This document shows positions 1 through 7,474 of a stretch of DNA of 64,000 bases, one piece after another. The notes beneath the pieces are model-generated. The model had not been told where the DNA came from and searched no databases. It saw only the letters and a program-made list of their open reading frames with translations. The stretch spans positions 50,121-114,120 of the forward strand of contig NZ_BSTT01000018.1 in the NCBI RefSeq assembly GCF_030269685.1. Reading direction: 5' to 3'. The stretch comes from Actinomycetospora sp. NBRC 106378. Its GTDB lineage: Bacteria > Actinomycetota > Actinomycetes > Mycobacteriales > Pseudonocardiaceae. Every line of letters begins with the position of its first letter. Position 1 is the first letter of the stretch. Both the position numbers and the translations under genes were made by a program.

Positions 1-87
1 CGAGGCGATCAGGCCCACCGAGGAGAGCACCGCGACGACCAGCGCGGGTGAGGCCCCCGGCCGCGTTCCGACGTCAGCCTGCGCCAC
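1..87 (-). CDS. N-terminus of a membrane protein, possibly an MFS transporter (partial)
   Basis: A GTG codon at 87 is preceded on the minus strand by a good ribosome-binding site (GGAGGA, 3 nt spacer). It opens a frame that runs off the window after 29 residues. A short polar leader is followed by the hydrophobic stretch ALVVAVLSSVGLIAS, which looks like a first membrane helix. Similar N-termini occur in EmrB/QacA-type drug:proton antiporters, but 29 residues cannot settle the family. The sequence behind it (88-184) holds a TTGCGCAA palindrome at 121-128 and CGTTCCG/CGGAACG inverted copies near 110 and 145. These could form an operator for this gene; that is inference. Confidence 0.5.
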   Translation of the reverse strand, partial: MAQADVGTRPGASPALVVAVLSSVGLIAS

Positions 88-184
88 CCGTCCTCCGATC
101 CGCCTGTGCCGTTCCGTGTATTGCGCAACGAAACACTAGACGCCCGGAACGTCGTCAGGGTTCCGAATATTCCCTAGCTCACGA

Positions 185-907
185 TCAGCGGGTGGCGAGC
201 AGGACCGCGACGAGCCCGACGACGTTGGTGCCCAGGTGGATGCCGATGGAGGCGAACAGCGACCCGGTCCGGCGTCGCACCACCGACATCACGACGCCGC
301 CGAGGGCGGTGACCAGCAGGACCACGACCACGCCCAGCACGGGGATCCCGCCGGCGGGGGAGGCCAGCGCGCCCGCGAGGTGCCAGACCGCGAACGCCGA
401 CGCCACCATGAAGATCACGCCGCGCCCGGCCCACAGCCGGCCGGCCCACGCGCGCTCGGTGAGGCCGTGCAGCACGCCGCGGAACGCCAGCTCCTCGCAG
501 AGCACGGTGCCGACCGGGATCAGCAGCAGGGCCCGCAGCACGAGCTGGGAGGACGAGCTGGACTCCACGCCCGGGTTCTCGAGCAGCGGCCGGGTCGCGG
601 GCAGCAGGAACGCGACCCCGTAGCCGAGGGCGGCCACCCCGACGGCGGCCCCGCCCCAGCGCAGACCCGTCCGCCACGTCGTCGGGCAGAGCCCGAGGTC
701 ACGCCACGTCAGACCACCCGCGCGGGCCGCCAGCACCAGCACGAGCACGCCGGCGACGTTCGCGATCATGCGGACGACCGGGTCGGCGGGCAGCGCCGGC
801 ACGAGGAGGTTGTTCCACGCGACCAGGGCCACGGCCACCGCCGCGACGACGGCGGACAGGACGAGGGCCGCGGGGACGCGGCGCGGAGCGGGGAGGGCGG
901 CGGTCAT
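185..907 (-). CDS. CPBP-family intramembrane metalloprotease (CAAX-protease-like)
   Basis: The 240-residue protein has about six hydrophobic segments. It carries the signature of the CPBP/Abi family (PF02517): EELAFRG with Glu138, Glu139 and Arg143, a His at 176 (WHLAG), and a third motif HLGTN with His224 and Asn228. These residues form the metal site of CAAX prenyl proteases and of bacteriocin self-immunity proteins. The physiological substrate cannot be told from sequence. ATG at 907 was chosen because GAGGTG lies just upstream; a longer frame to 1087 has no homologous appearance. The gene stands alone on the minus strand, with the divergent-side neighbour starting at 87. Confidence 0.85.
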   Translation of the reverse strand: MTAALPAPRRVPAALVLSAVVAAVAVALVAWNNLLVPALPADPVVRMIANVAGVLVLVLAARAGGLTWRDLGLCPTTWRTGLRWGGAAVGVAALGYGVAFLLPATRPLLENPGVESSSSSQLVLRALLLIPVGTVLCEELAFRGVLHGLTERAWAGRLWAGRGVIFMVASAFAVWHLAGALASPAGGIPVLGVVVVLLVTALGGVVMSVVRRRTGSLFASIGIHLGTNVVGLVAVLLATR

Positions 908-1001
908 GTCACCTCGAGGCAGCGGACTCGGACCCCTCCACGGTGCCATCCCCGCCCGTGTGCGAGCCGTGAGGGCCCGCACACCGGTGCCCGCCCCGGG
1001 T

Positions 1002-2867
1002 TCAGCCGGCGGCCGTGCTCGCCGAGGTGCCGACGAGGGCCTGGCGCACCCGGGCGGTGTCGGCCGCCGTCCACCCCTGCGGGGCACCGATCGCCACCCA
1101 GCCGTCCAGCACCTCGCCGGCGTACACGTGCCCGTGCCCCGGCGGCACGTCGACGGCGTTGACGAGGTCGATCGTCACCTGCCAGAACGTGATCACCGGA
1201 TACCAGCTCATGGCGCCGAGCACGTCGGCACCGCGGGGCTCGACGAGCCAGTCCGGGCGCTCCCAGAGCAGGCGCGGTGACCACCAGACGACCGGGTCGG
1301 AGGCGTGCTGCAGGTAGAGCACGTGCGGTCGGATCCACGGCGTCGGCGGATCCTGCGCCACGGTCGCCGCCCCGGGGCCGGCCGCGAAGCGGACCACCAG
1401 CCCGTCGGCGTAGGTCGGCAGGATCTCGGGTGTCCCCGGGTCGCGGCGGGTCACGATCTGCGACCACAGCCGGTTCGAGTTCGGCGGCCCGACCCACAGC
1501 GCGCCGTCGGTGTTCGCGCGCACGTCCGCGAGCGAGGAGAACGCCGCCTCCGAGCCCTGCGAGCCCAGGCTCTCGCCGAACACCAGCATCCGCGGCCGCG
1601 GCTGGCCGGGCGGGATGGCCTCGATCCGCGCGTGCACCGCGTCGATCAGCAGCCGACCGGCCTCCTCGGCGCGTGGCCCGTCGAACAGGAAGGAGAGCCA
1701 GCTCGGCAGGTAGGAGTACTGGGTGGCGACGATGGCCGTGTCCCCGCCGTACATGGCCTCGAGCGAGTTGGACACCGGGTCGTCGACCCAGCCCGTGCCC
1801 GTCGTCGTGATGACCGCGATGACGGGGCGCGCGAAGGCACCGGCGCGGTCCAGTTCGGCGACGGCGAGGTCGGCGCGGGCCTGCGGGTCCGGCGCCGACT
1901 CCAGGCCGACGTAGGCGCGGACCGGATCGACGGCGGGACGGTTGCCGGCGCGGGACAGGAGGCGGGGGTCGAGGCCCGCCGCGACGAAGCGACGGCCCTC
2001 CTTGCCGAGGGTCTGCCACGGCACGAGCGAGCTCGGCGAACCCGACCGCGTGGGGCTCGTCGGTTGCTCGAACCCCGGGTAGGAGTCGTCGTTGACCCCG
2101 GAGAAGGCCTGGTCGACGACGGCGAGGCTCCCGGCCAGCACCACCTGGTTGAGGAAGGCCGCGAGCAGGACCACCAGCACGACGACGGCCACGGCCGCGG
2201 CGATCCGCCGTGGGAGGTGGGCGTAGCGGCGCAGGCCGCGGACGAGCACGTGGTCGGCGTGGCGGACGAGCCGGACCACCGCGATCGGCACGACGGCCAC
2301 CAGGACGCCGAGCGGGACCGCGCGGGAGTACCCAAGCAGCGTCGGGGGCTCGATCCCCACCAGCGTCGCCAGCTCCCGCTGCCAGTGCACCCCCGCGACC
2401 AGGGCGATCAGCACGACGACCGCCGCCGCGACGAGCAGGATCGGCCACGCCACCAACCGCACCTCGCGCGGCACCCACAGGCGGGCGTGGGCGACGAGCC
2501 GCACGCCGGTGCGGGTCCGGCGGACCAGGAACCAGAGCGTCGTCCCGACCCCGTACCCCGCCGCCGCCGACAGCCCCGTCGCGAGGCCCTGGACCATCCA
2601 GTCGCGCGGGATGAGCGACGGCGTCATGGCCAGCGAGCCGAAGGCAACGGCCACGGCGAGGCCGAGGGCGTCGACGCGCAGCCAGCGCAGCCCGGTCCGG
2701 TCCAGCGGCCCGGGCCCGCGGTGCACCACGTGTGCGGCGGGCGGCCGGGGCCGGGTGCCGTGCAGCGGGCCGGTGTCGGTGCTGCCCGTACCGTCCCTGC
2801 TGTCCGTCCCCGTTCCCGACGACGGACGCGCGCCGGCGCCGGGCTCGTCGGTCTCGACCCTCGCCAC
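1002..2867 (-). CDS. Membrane alpha/beta-hydrolase family protein (Abhydrolase_9)
   Basis: About 621 residues. The N-terminal third has five hydrophobic segments (pattern of PF15420) and the C-terminal half is an alpha/beta-hydrolase domain (PF10081 type). The nucleophile elbow is FGESLGSQG with Ser near 433. Downstream are the conserved block DPVVWWSPRLLWERPDW and a late GHGHVY that could supply the catalytic His. Such proteins are widespread in actinobacteria and usually have no assigned substrate. The start is uncertain. GTG at 2867 is in frame and precedes a polar Ser/Thr/Pro tail, but no strong ribosome-binding site is visible and a GTG pair near 2720 would also give an intact first helix. 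It is divergent from the IclR gene. Confidence 0.85.
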   Translation of the reverse strand: MARVETDEPGAGARPSSGTGTDSRDGTGSTDTGPLHGTRPRPPAAHVVHRGPGPLDRTGLRWLRVDALGLAVAVAFGSLAMTPSLIPRDWMVQGLATGLSAAAGYGVGTTLWFLVRRTRTGVRLVAHARLWVPREVRLVAWPILLVAAAVVVLIALVAGVHWQRELATLVGIEPPTLLGYSRAVPLGVLVAVVPIAVVRLVRHADHVLVRGLRRYAHLPRRIAAAVAVVVLVVLLAAFLNQVVLAGSLAVVDQAFSGVNDDSYPGFEQPTSPTRSGSPSSLVPWQTLGKEGRRFVAAGLDPRLLSRAGNRPAVDPVRAYVGLESAPDPQARADLAVAELDRAGAFARPVIAVITTTGTGWVDDPVSNSLEAMYGGDTAIVATQYSYLPSWLSFLFDGPRAEEAGRLLIDAVHARIEAIPPGQPRPRMLVFGESLGSQGSEAAFSSLADVRANTDGALWVGPPNSNRLWSQIVTRRDPGTPEILPTYADGLVVRFAAGPGAATVAQDPPTPWIRPHVLYLQHASDPVVWWSPRLLWERPDWLVEPRGADVLGAMSWYPVITFWQVTIDLVNAVDVPPGHGHVYAGEVLDGWVAIGAPQGWTAADTARVRQALVGTSASTAAG

Positions 2868-2995
2868 CCGTCCAGTCTGGACCCTCTCCGGCTGCGCCGA
2901 ACGGTGGACCCTCCGGATGTGCGGAGAGATCTCGTCCGGTTCGTTCCCGGGCCGACGAGATCGTCGTGTGTCCGCACTGCGCCGTTCGGGGTCGT

Positions 2996-3001
2996 TACAC
3001 T
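2996..3001 (+). promoter_or_regulatory. Leaderless -10 box for the IclR gene
   Basis: TACACT fits the actinobacterial TANNNT -10 consensus and ends 7 nt before the GTG at 3009, so transcription would begin at or next to the start codon. No Shine-Dalgarno sequence precedes the GTG. No clear -35 hexamer is seen. Confidence 0.45.
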
Positions 3002-3008
3002 GCGGGGC

Positions 3009-3806
3009 GTGTCGAGGGCGGACGGGGACCGGGGCGACCGATCCTCCGTCCAGTCCGTGGACCGGGCCGTCACGATCCTCGAGATCCTCGCGGCCCGTGG
3101 CGAGGCCGGGATCACCGAGATCGCCGAGGAGCTCGGCGTCCACAAGTCGACGGCCTCGCGGCTGGTGTCCGCGCTGCAGCGGCGGGGACTGCTCGAGCAG
3201 CTCGGCGACCGGGGCAAGTTCGCGCTGAGCTTCGGGATCGTGCGCCTCGCCGCGGCCACCACCGGGCGCATGGACCTCGCCCGCCTCGGGCAGCCGACCT
3301 GCCAGGCCCTCGCCGAGCTCGTGGGCGAGACGGTGAACATCGCGGTCTCCGACGGCGAGGCGGCGATCAACGTGGCGCAGGAGTTCGGCACCTCCTCGGT
3401 GAGCACGCAGAACTGGGTCGGCCGCCGGACCCCGCTGCACGCGACGTCGGCCGGCAAGGTGCTGCTCGCGCACATGGACGACGCGGAGCAGCGCACCCTG
3501 CTCCGCCGCCGGCTGCCGCGGTTCACCGAGGCCACGATCACCGAGCCGGCGGCCCTGCGCACCGAGCTCGCCCGCGTGCTCGACGAGGGCTACGCGCGGT
3601 CGTTCGAGGAGCTCGAGGTCGGCATGCACGCGGTCGCGGTGCCGGTCTGGGCGCACGACGGGTCGGTGGTCGCCGCGCTCTCGGCGTCCGGCCCCGCCTA
3701 CCGACTCCCGCGCCGGCGGGCCCGCGCGATCGTGGGCGACATGCGCGACGCGGCGCGCGAGCTCTCGGCCAAGCTCGGCTGGGTGGAGCCGAGCGGGCAG
3801 TCGTAG
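3009..3806 (+). CDS. IclR-family transcriptional regulator
   Basis: 265 residues with the two IclR domains in order. The N-terminal winged helix-turn-helix (about residues 15-75) contains GITEIAEELGVHKSTASRL. It is followed by the IclR effector-binding domain with the hallmark RTPLHATSAGKVLLAHM and a late SFEELEVGMHAVAVPV. IclR proteins act as dimers and usually sense small organic acids or aromatic catabolites; the ligand here is unknown. GTG 3009 was chosen because a -10 box sits directly before it and the HTH follows at the normal distance. The divergent neighbour is the membrane hydrolase gene, so autoregulation and control of that gene are plausible but unproven. Confidence 0.93.
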   Translation: MSRADGDRGDRSSVQSVDRAVTILEILAARGEAGITEIAEELGVHKSTASRLVSALQRRGLLEQLGDRGKFALSFGIVRLAAATTGRMDLARLGQPTCQALAELVGETVNIAVSDGEAAINVAQEFGTSSVSTQNWVGRRTPLHATSAGKVLLAHMDDAEQRTLLRRRLPRFTEATITEPAALRTELARVLDEGYARSFEELEVGMHAVAVPVWAHDGSVVAALSASGPAYRLPRRRARAIVGDMRDAARELSAKLGWVEPSGQS

Positions 3807-3908
3807 ATCCTGCCGTTCGGCGCAGGGCGACCTGTGGATGATCACGGTTGTCCACAGGCCCCGGGCGGGTCGTTGCCGGGGCGCCCGGTGGGCGCCGACC
3901 CTGGCCGC

Positions 3909-4499
3909 ATGCGCGAGATGATCACGGTCCGCGAGGCGGACCACGAACTGCGGATCCAGGTCGTCGACGCCCGGGCGTACGTCGCGATCGTGCCCGTCGG
4001 GGCGGAGATCGACCCCGAGGGGCCCGGGACGACCGTGTCGCTCCCGGCCCGCCGGCTGCACGCCCTCCTGCGCGCCGCGTGGGCGGACGACCAGTTCGGC
4101 ATCGGCGGGCCGATGGACCCGCCGCTCTGGCCGGCCGAGCCCCCGGACGACGACCCGTACGCCGAGGAGCGGCTCCTCTTCGGGTGGCGGGAGGACTGGC
4201 CGGAGGCCTGGGACGGGCCCGACGGCCAGGTGGTGCCGTTCCCCCGTCGTCCGCCCCGGCCCGCGAACGGGGGGCTCCCGTGGTCGGCGGAGGACGACGC
4301 GGCGCTGCGCGCGGCGTGGCTCGCCGCGGACCCCGGGACACCCCGCACGGTGCTGCTCGACGAGCTCGCCGACCGCTTCGCCCGGACGCCGGGCGCGGTC
4401 ACCGCGCGGCTCTACCGCGTCGGGTGCGATCCTGCGCGGCTCGGGATGGCCTCCATGGAACCCGTGGCGTCGTCGCTCGATCCCGAGGCCGTTCCGTAG
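3909..4499 (+). CDS. Hypothetical protein with a C-terminal Myb/SANT-like helix-turn-helix
   Basis: 196 residues, not assigned to a named family. The first about 120 residues are acidic and Pro-rich, with a beta-like start. Residues about 125-180 contain WSAEDDAALRAAW followed by LLDELADRFARTPGAVTARLY, which resembles a Myb/SANT-type three-helix unit. That is the visible reason to suspect DNA binding. ATG 3909 fits, although only a weak ribosome-binding site precedes it. A TTGTCCACA sequence, the actinobacterial DnaA-box consensus, lies at 3848-3856 upstream. The gene is convergent with the MmpS gene, separated by 9 bp. Confidence 0.7.
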   Translation: MREMITVREADHELRIQVVDARAYVAIVPVGAEIDPEGPGTTVSLPARRLHALLRAAWADDQFGIGGPMDPPLWPAEPPDDDPYAEERLLFGWREDWPEAWDGPDGQVVPFPRRPPRPANGGLPWSAEDDAALRAAWLAADPGTPRTVLLDELADRFARTPGAVTARLYRVGCDPARLGMASMEPVASSLDPEAVP

Positions 4500-4508
4500 G
4501 CGTCCCGG

Positions 4509-5069
4509 TCAGGGCGAGCAGGTGACGATCGCGTACTCGCCCTCGGCGCTGTTCTCGGCGATGACCTGCCCGGACGGGCCGATGATCTGGCAGCGGATGG
4601 TCCCGCCCCCGCCGTTCTGCGCCGAGACGTAGGCGAACGTCATCCCGCCGTAGCCGGGGCTCTCGACGGTCTTCGTCCACGGAAGCTTGGCGTTCGTGGC
4701 CTGTGAACTGCCGCCGCCTGCGCTGGAGTAGGTGATGCTGCCGCGAGAGGCGCCGAAGACCTTGTAGACGTAGCCGGTGGCCCCCGTCGCTCCGGCGGAT
4801 GCAGCCGTCGACGTGGCAGCCGCGCTCGCGGTGACGGTCTCGGTGCGGGTGGCGTACACGGTCGACGGCGGTGACGTGACGAAGGACGTGATCGTGACCG
4901 GTGCGGGCGCCGGTGCGGTGCTCGCGACCGCCGCCACCGCGGGCGTTCCGGACGGCATGAGGACGGAGACGAGGAAGGCGACCGCCGTGACCGTGAAGGC
5001 GGCGATCCAGGGCCAGCGGCGGACGGGCCGCCGGTGGCGGGGGATGGGGGCGGTGATCGGGTCGGTCAT
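4509..5069 (-). CDS. MmpS-family transport accessory protein
   Basis: 186 residues. A cytoplasmic basic N-terminus is followed by one membrane anchor (about residues 20-40), an Ala/Thr/Pro-rich linker, and a C-terminal extracytoplasmic beta domain. That domain begins YKVFGASRGSITYSS and ends in a Cys pair (IRCQIIG and YAIVTCSP). This is the MmpS (PF05423) layout. MmpS proteins assist MmpL lipid or siderophore exporters in mycobacteria, but no mmpL gene is in this window, so the partner is unknown. ATG 5069 gives the standard length. It is transcribed divergently from the adenine deaminase unit. Confidence 0.85.
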   Translation of the reverse strand: MTDPITAPIPRHRRPVRRWPWIAAFTVTAVAFLVSVLMPSGTPAVAAVASTAPAPAPVTITSFVTSPPSTVYATRTETVTASAAATSTAASAGATGATGYVYKVFGASRGSITYSSAGGGSSQATNAKLPWTKTVESPGYGGMTFAYVSAQNGGGGTIRCQIIGPSGQVIAENSAEGEYAIVTCSP

Positions 5070-5093
5070 GGTCGTCCTCGCTCGGCTGTCGGT

Positions 5094-5119
5094 CGAGGGA
5101 CGGTCACTGCCGTCCCTCG
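5094..5119. other. Perfect 10-bp stem-loop in a divergent intergenic region
   Basis: CGAGGGACGG (5094-5103) pairs with CCGTCCCTCG (5110-5119) around a 6-nt loop. It lies 25 bp upstream of the MmpS start and about 30 bp upstream of the small ORF at 5150. It may be a transcript-leader hairpin or an operator; there is no T-run, so an intrinsic terminator is unlikely. Confidence 0.5.
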
Positions 5120-5149
5120 CCCTCCATCGCGACGATCAGGAGGTCCGTT

Positions 5150-5242
5150 ATGAGCTGTTCGGGTGGCCGGCGAAAGGCCGAACGGACGGCATGTCTGATC
5201 GTCGGCTGCCTCTCGGGCACGCCACCGGCGTCGAGAGAATGA
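5150..5242 (+). CDS. Small ORF (30 aa), possible leader peptide of the adenine deaminase gene
   Basis: ATG 5150 is preceded by AGGAGGT with a 5-nt spacer, one of the strongest ribosome-binding sites in the window. The frame ends in TGA at 5240-5242, 4 nt before the deaminase ATG at 5247. The 30-residue product is basic at the start and has Cys at positions 3, 15 and 20. No family is recognised. The close spacing suggests translational coupling or a leader-peptide role. The alternative is that the AGGAGGT is chance, since codon bias cannot be judged over 30 codons. Confidence 0.4.
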   Translation: MSCSGGRRKAERTACLIVGCLSGTPPASRE

Positions 5243-5246
5243 GCCC

Positions 5247-6233
5247 ATGACCGACACCCCGCCCGCCGTCGAGCTCCACGTCCACGTCGAGGGCACCCTC
5301 GAGCCCGAGCTGATCATGGAGCTCGCGGAGCGGAACCGGGTGTCGCTGCCCTACGCCGACCTCGAGGACCTGCGCGCCCGCTATGCGTTCGACGACCTGC
5401 AGCACTTCCTCGACCTCTACTACGCCAACATGGCGGTGCTGCGGGAGCCGGCGGACTTCGCGGCGATGACGACGGCCTACCTGACACGGGCCGCCTCGGC
5501 CGGGGTGCGTCACGTCGAGCTGTTCGTCGACCCGCAGGCGCACCTGGCCCGCGGGGTGGCGGTCGAGGCGGTCCTCGAGGGTGTCGCCGGAGCCCTCGCT
5601 GCGGCCCCGGCCGGGATGACGACCGGTCTCATCCCGTGCTTCCTGCGCGACCGGCCCGCCGCGGAGGCCGTCGACGTGCTCGACGCGCTGGTGGCGAGCG
5701 GGACGCCCGTGCTCGGGATCGGGCTGGACTCGGCCGAGGTCGGGAACCCGCCGTCACTGTTCGCGGACGTGTACGCCCGGGCGCGGGCCGAGGGACTGCG
5801 GCTGGTGGCGCACGCGGGGGAGGAGGGGCCCGCCGCGTACGTGTGGGAGGCCCTCGACGTGCTCGGCGTCGAGCGGGTCGACCACGGCATCCGCAGCCTG
5901 GAGGACCCGGCGCTGGTCGCCCGGCTCGTCGAGCAGGCGGTCCCGCTGACGGTCTGTCCCCTGTCGAACGTGCGGCTGCGCGGCGTGGACACGCTCGCGG
6001 ACCATCCGCTGCGGACGATGCTCGACGCCGGGCTCGCGGTCAGCGTGCACTCCGACGACCCGGCGTACTTCGGGGGCTACGTCGACGACAACCACCGGGC
6101 GGTCGCGGCGGCGCTGGACCTCGACCGCGTGCAGGTCCGCGCGCTGGCGGACCATGCCGTCGACGCGGCGTTCGTCGACGACGCGCGCCGGGCCGAGCTG
6201 CGGGCGGAGGTCGCCGCCTGGGCTCAGGCCTGA
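5247..6233 (+). CDS. Adenine deaminase (adenosine/AMP deaminase superfamily, Aah1-like)
   Basis: 328 residues of the zinc-dependent deaminase TIM-barrel family. The metal and catalytic set is visible: HVH at 11-13, HAGEE with His189 and Glu192, DHGIR with His213, and HSDDPAYFGGY with Asp270 and Asp271. The DDPAYFGGY form is the usual mark of the adenine deaminase branch rather than true adenosine deaminase. The probable reaction is therefore adenine to hypoxanthine plus ammonia in purine salvage. ATG 5247 is supported by the conserved VELHVHVEG start. The 3' end overlaps the convergent zinc-ribbon gene by 10 bp. Confidence 0.88.
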   Translation: MTDTPPAVELHVHVEGTLEPELIMELAERNRVSLPYADLEDLRARYAFDDLQHFLDLYYANMAVLREPADFAAMTTAYLTRAASAGVRHVELFVDPQAHLARGVAVEAVLEGVAGALAAAPAGMTTGLIPCFLRDRPAAEAVDVLDALVASGTPVLGIGLDSAEVGNPPSLFADVYARARAEGLRLVAHAGEEGPAAYVWEALDVLGVERVDHGIRSLEDPALVARLVEQAVPLTVCPLSNVRLRGVDTLADHPLRTMLDAGLAVSVHSDDPAYFGGYVDDNHRAVAAALDLDRVQVRALADHAVDAAFVDDARRAELRAEVAAWAQA

Positions 6234-7162
6234 CCGTGCGCCCAGAGCAGGAACGCGGCCGCGTCGTCGAGGTCGGCGAATCCGGCGCCCAGCGCGTCCA
6301 CGAGCAGGTCGTTCGAGCCGCACGCCACCCGACCGATCGTGTGCCGGCTGCGGTCGACCGGCGGGAGCTCGACGCCGAGCAGCGACGCGACGATCTCCCG
6401 CTTGCCCTCGCCGCCCGACCCGCCGTCGACGGTGAGGATCGGCAGGAACCGCTCCGGGCGCGCCACGACGAGGACGTGGGTGAGCACCGACTCCCGCGCG
6501 CCGCCCATGGCGTGCGGGCTCGTCTGGTCGACCAGCGCGGTGAACCGGTCCTCGAGGGGCGGGTCGTCCGGGGACTGCTCGTCGTCGCCGCTCTCGCCAC
6601 GCAGCAGGTACTCGACGGCGTCGCGGAAGCGCTGCGAGGCGTCCCGGTCACCGAGCTTGCGCCACTCGCGGGAGAACGACGACGTGTTGCCCGACAAAGC
6701 CAGGACGTCGCTGGTGACGAAGTCCTTGAGCTGGCCGGGTTCGGCGTGCGGGAGCCCGGCCCGGCTGAACATCAGCTCGTAGAGGCGCCGGAAGTCGGCG
6801 GCGTAGGAGTCGGGCCGCGGCCGCTGCCGGGGCCACGCCGCCTTCAGGGCGGCCAGCCGCTGGAGGGCCTCGCCGGGCACGTCGTCCAGCGTGGGGAACC
6901 TCCGGACGACCGGCGCCGCGGCCGGAGCCGGCGCGGAGCGGGTCGTGGTGGTCGTCGTGCGGGGGCTGCTCGACCTCGCGGCCGTCGCCCGCGCCCGCGG
7001 GGCCGGCGTCGACTTCGGGACCACCGCGCGCGGCGACACCGGCCGGGCGCCGTGCATCCAGTGGTGGCCGCACGACGTGCACCGCATCTCGTTGCGGCCG
7101 TCGTCCGCCATCCCGACGTACTCCGCCGCCCCGACCTCGCAGCTCGGACACGCCAGCGCCAT
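6224..7162 (-). CDS. Zinc-ribbon protein of unknown function
   Basis: 312 residues. A CPSC...CTSC zinc ribbon occupies about residues 5-32. It is followed by an Ala/Thr/Pro/Arg-rich linker to about residue 85 and a folded alpha-helical C-terminal region. The C-terminal part contains VTSDVLALSGNTSSFSREW and RPERFLPILTVDG, the latter resembling a block found N-terminal to McrB-like AAA domains. No nuclease or ATPase motif is visible. The ATG at 7162 is close to the zinc ribbon and fits. The gene converges on the adenine deaminase. Function is unknown; a nucleic-acid-binding role is a guess from the zinc ribbon. Confidence 0.75.
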   Translation of the reverse strand: MALACPSCEVGAAEYVGMADDGRNEMRCTSCGHHWMHGARPVSPRAVVPKSTPAPRARATAARSSSPRTTTTTTRSAPAPAAAPVVRRFPTLDDVPGEALQRLAALKAAWPRQRPRPDSYAADFRRLYELMFSRAGLPHAEPGQLKDFVTSDVLALSGNTSSFSREWRKLGDRDASQRFRDAVEYLLRGESGDDEQSPDDPPLEDRFTALVDQTSPHAMGGARESVLTHVLVVARPERFLPILTVDGGSGGEGKREIVASLLGVELPPVDRSRHTIGRVACGSNDLLVDALGAGFADLDDAAAFLLWAHGQA

Positions 7163-7243
7163 CGGACTCCCTCCTCGCAGACGATGCCGTGCCCATCTTG
7201 CCTGCCGCCGCTCCGGCCCGCGCCCGGCCCCGCTGTGTGCCGT

Positions 7244-7430
7244 GAGGTGTGTCCGTGAGGCAGGTCCGGGGGCCGCGGGGGCTGCCTGGTGTCATCTTCG
7301 CGGCGCGTCGGGGTCGGGGGGCTGCTGCGAGGTGCACGTGAAGCAGGTCCGTGGGCCGCGAGGGCTGCCTGGTGTCATCTTCGCGGCGCATCCGGGTCGG
7401 GGCCTGCCGCGAGGTGTCCGTGAGGCAGGT
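7244..7430. repeat. Intergenic direct repeat, two full copies and a partial third, about 83-bp unit
   Basis: Anchors repeat at fixed distances: GAGGTG at 7244, 7329 and 7411; TGA(G/A)GCAGGT at 7256, 7339 and 7421; GGTGTCATCTTCGCGGCG near 7288 and 7371. Each full unit also contains an AGGCAG...CTGCCT stem (imperfect in copy 2), so the array can fold as serial hairpins. The repeat occupies the 312-bp gap between the zinc-ribbon gene start and the lhr stop, which holds no gene that I can see. Confidence 0.8.
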
Positions 7431-7454
7431 TCTCGGGCGTCCGGACCTGCCTCA
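7421..7454. terminator. Perfect 10-bp hairpin downstream of lhr
   Basis: TGAGGCAGGT (7421-7430) pairs with ACCTGCCTCA (7445-7454) around a 14-nt loop, 20 bp beyond the lhr stop codon. There is no U-tract, as is common in high-GC actinobacteria. It uses the last partial copy of the 83-bp repeat as its left arm. Confidence 0.5.
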
Positions 7455-7474
7455 TGTACCGCTCGCGGACCGGC

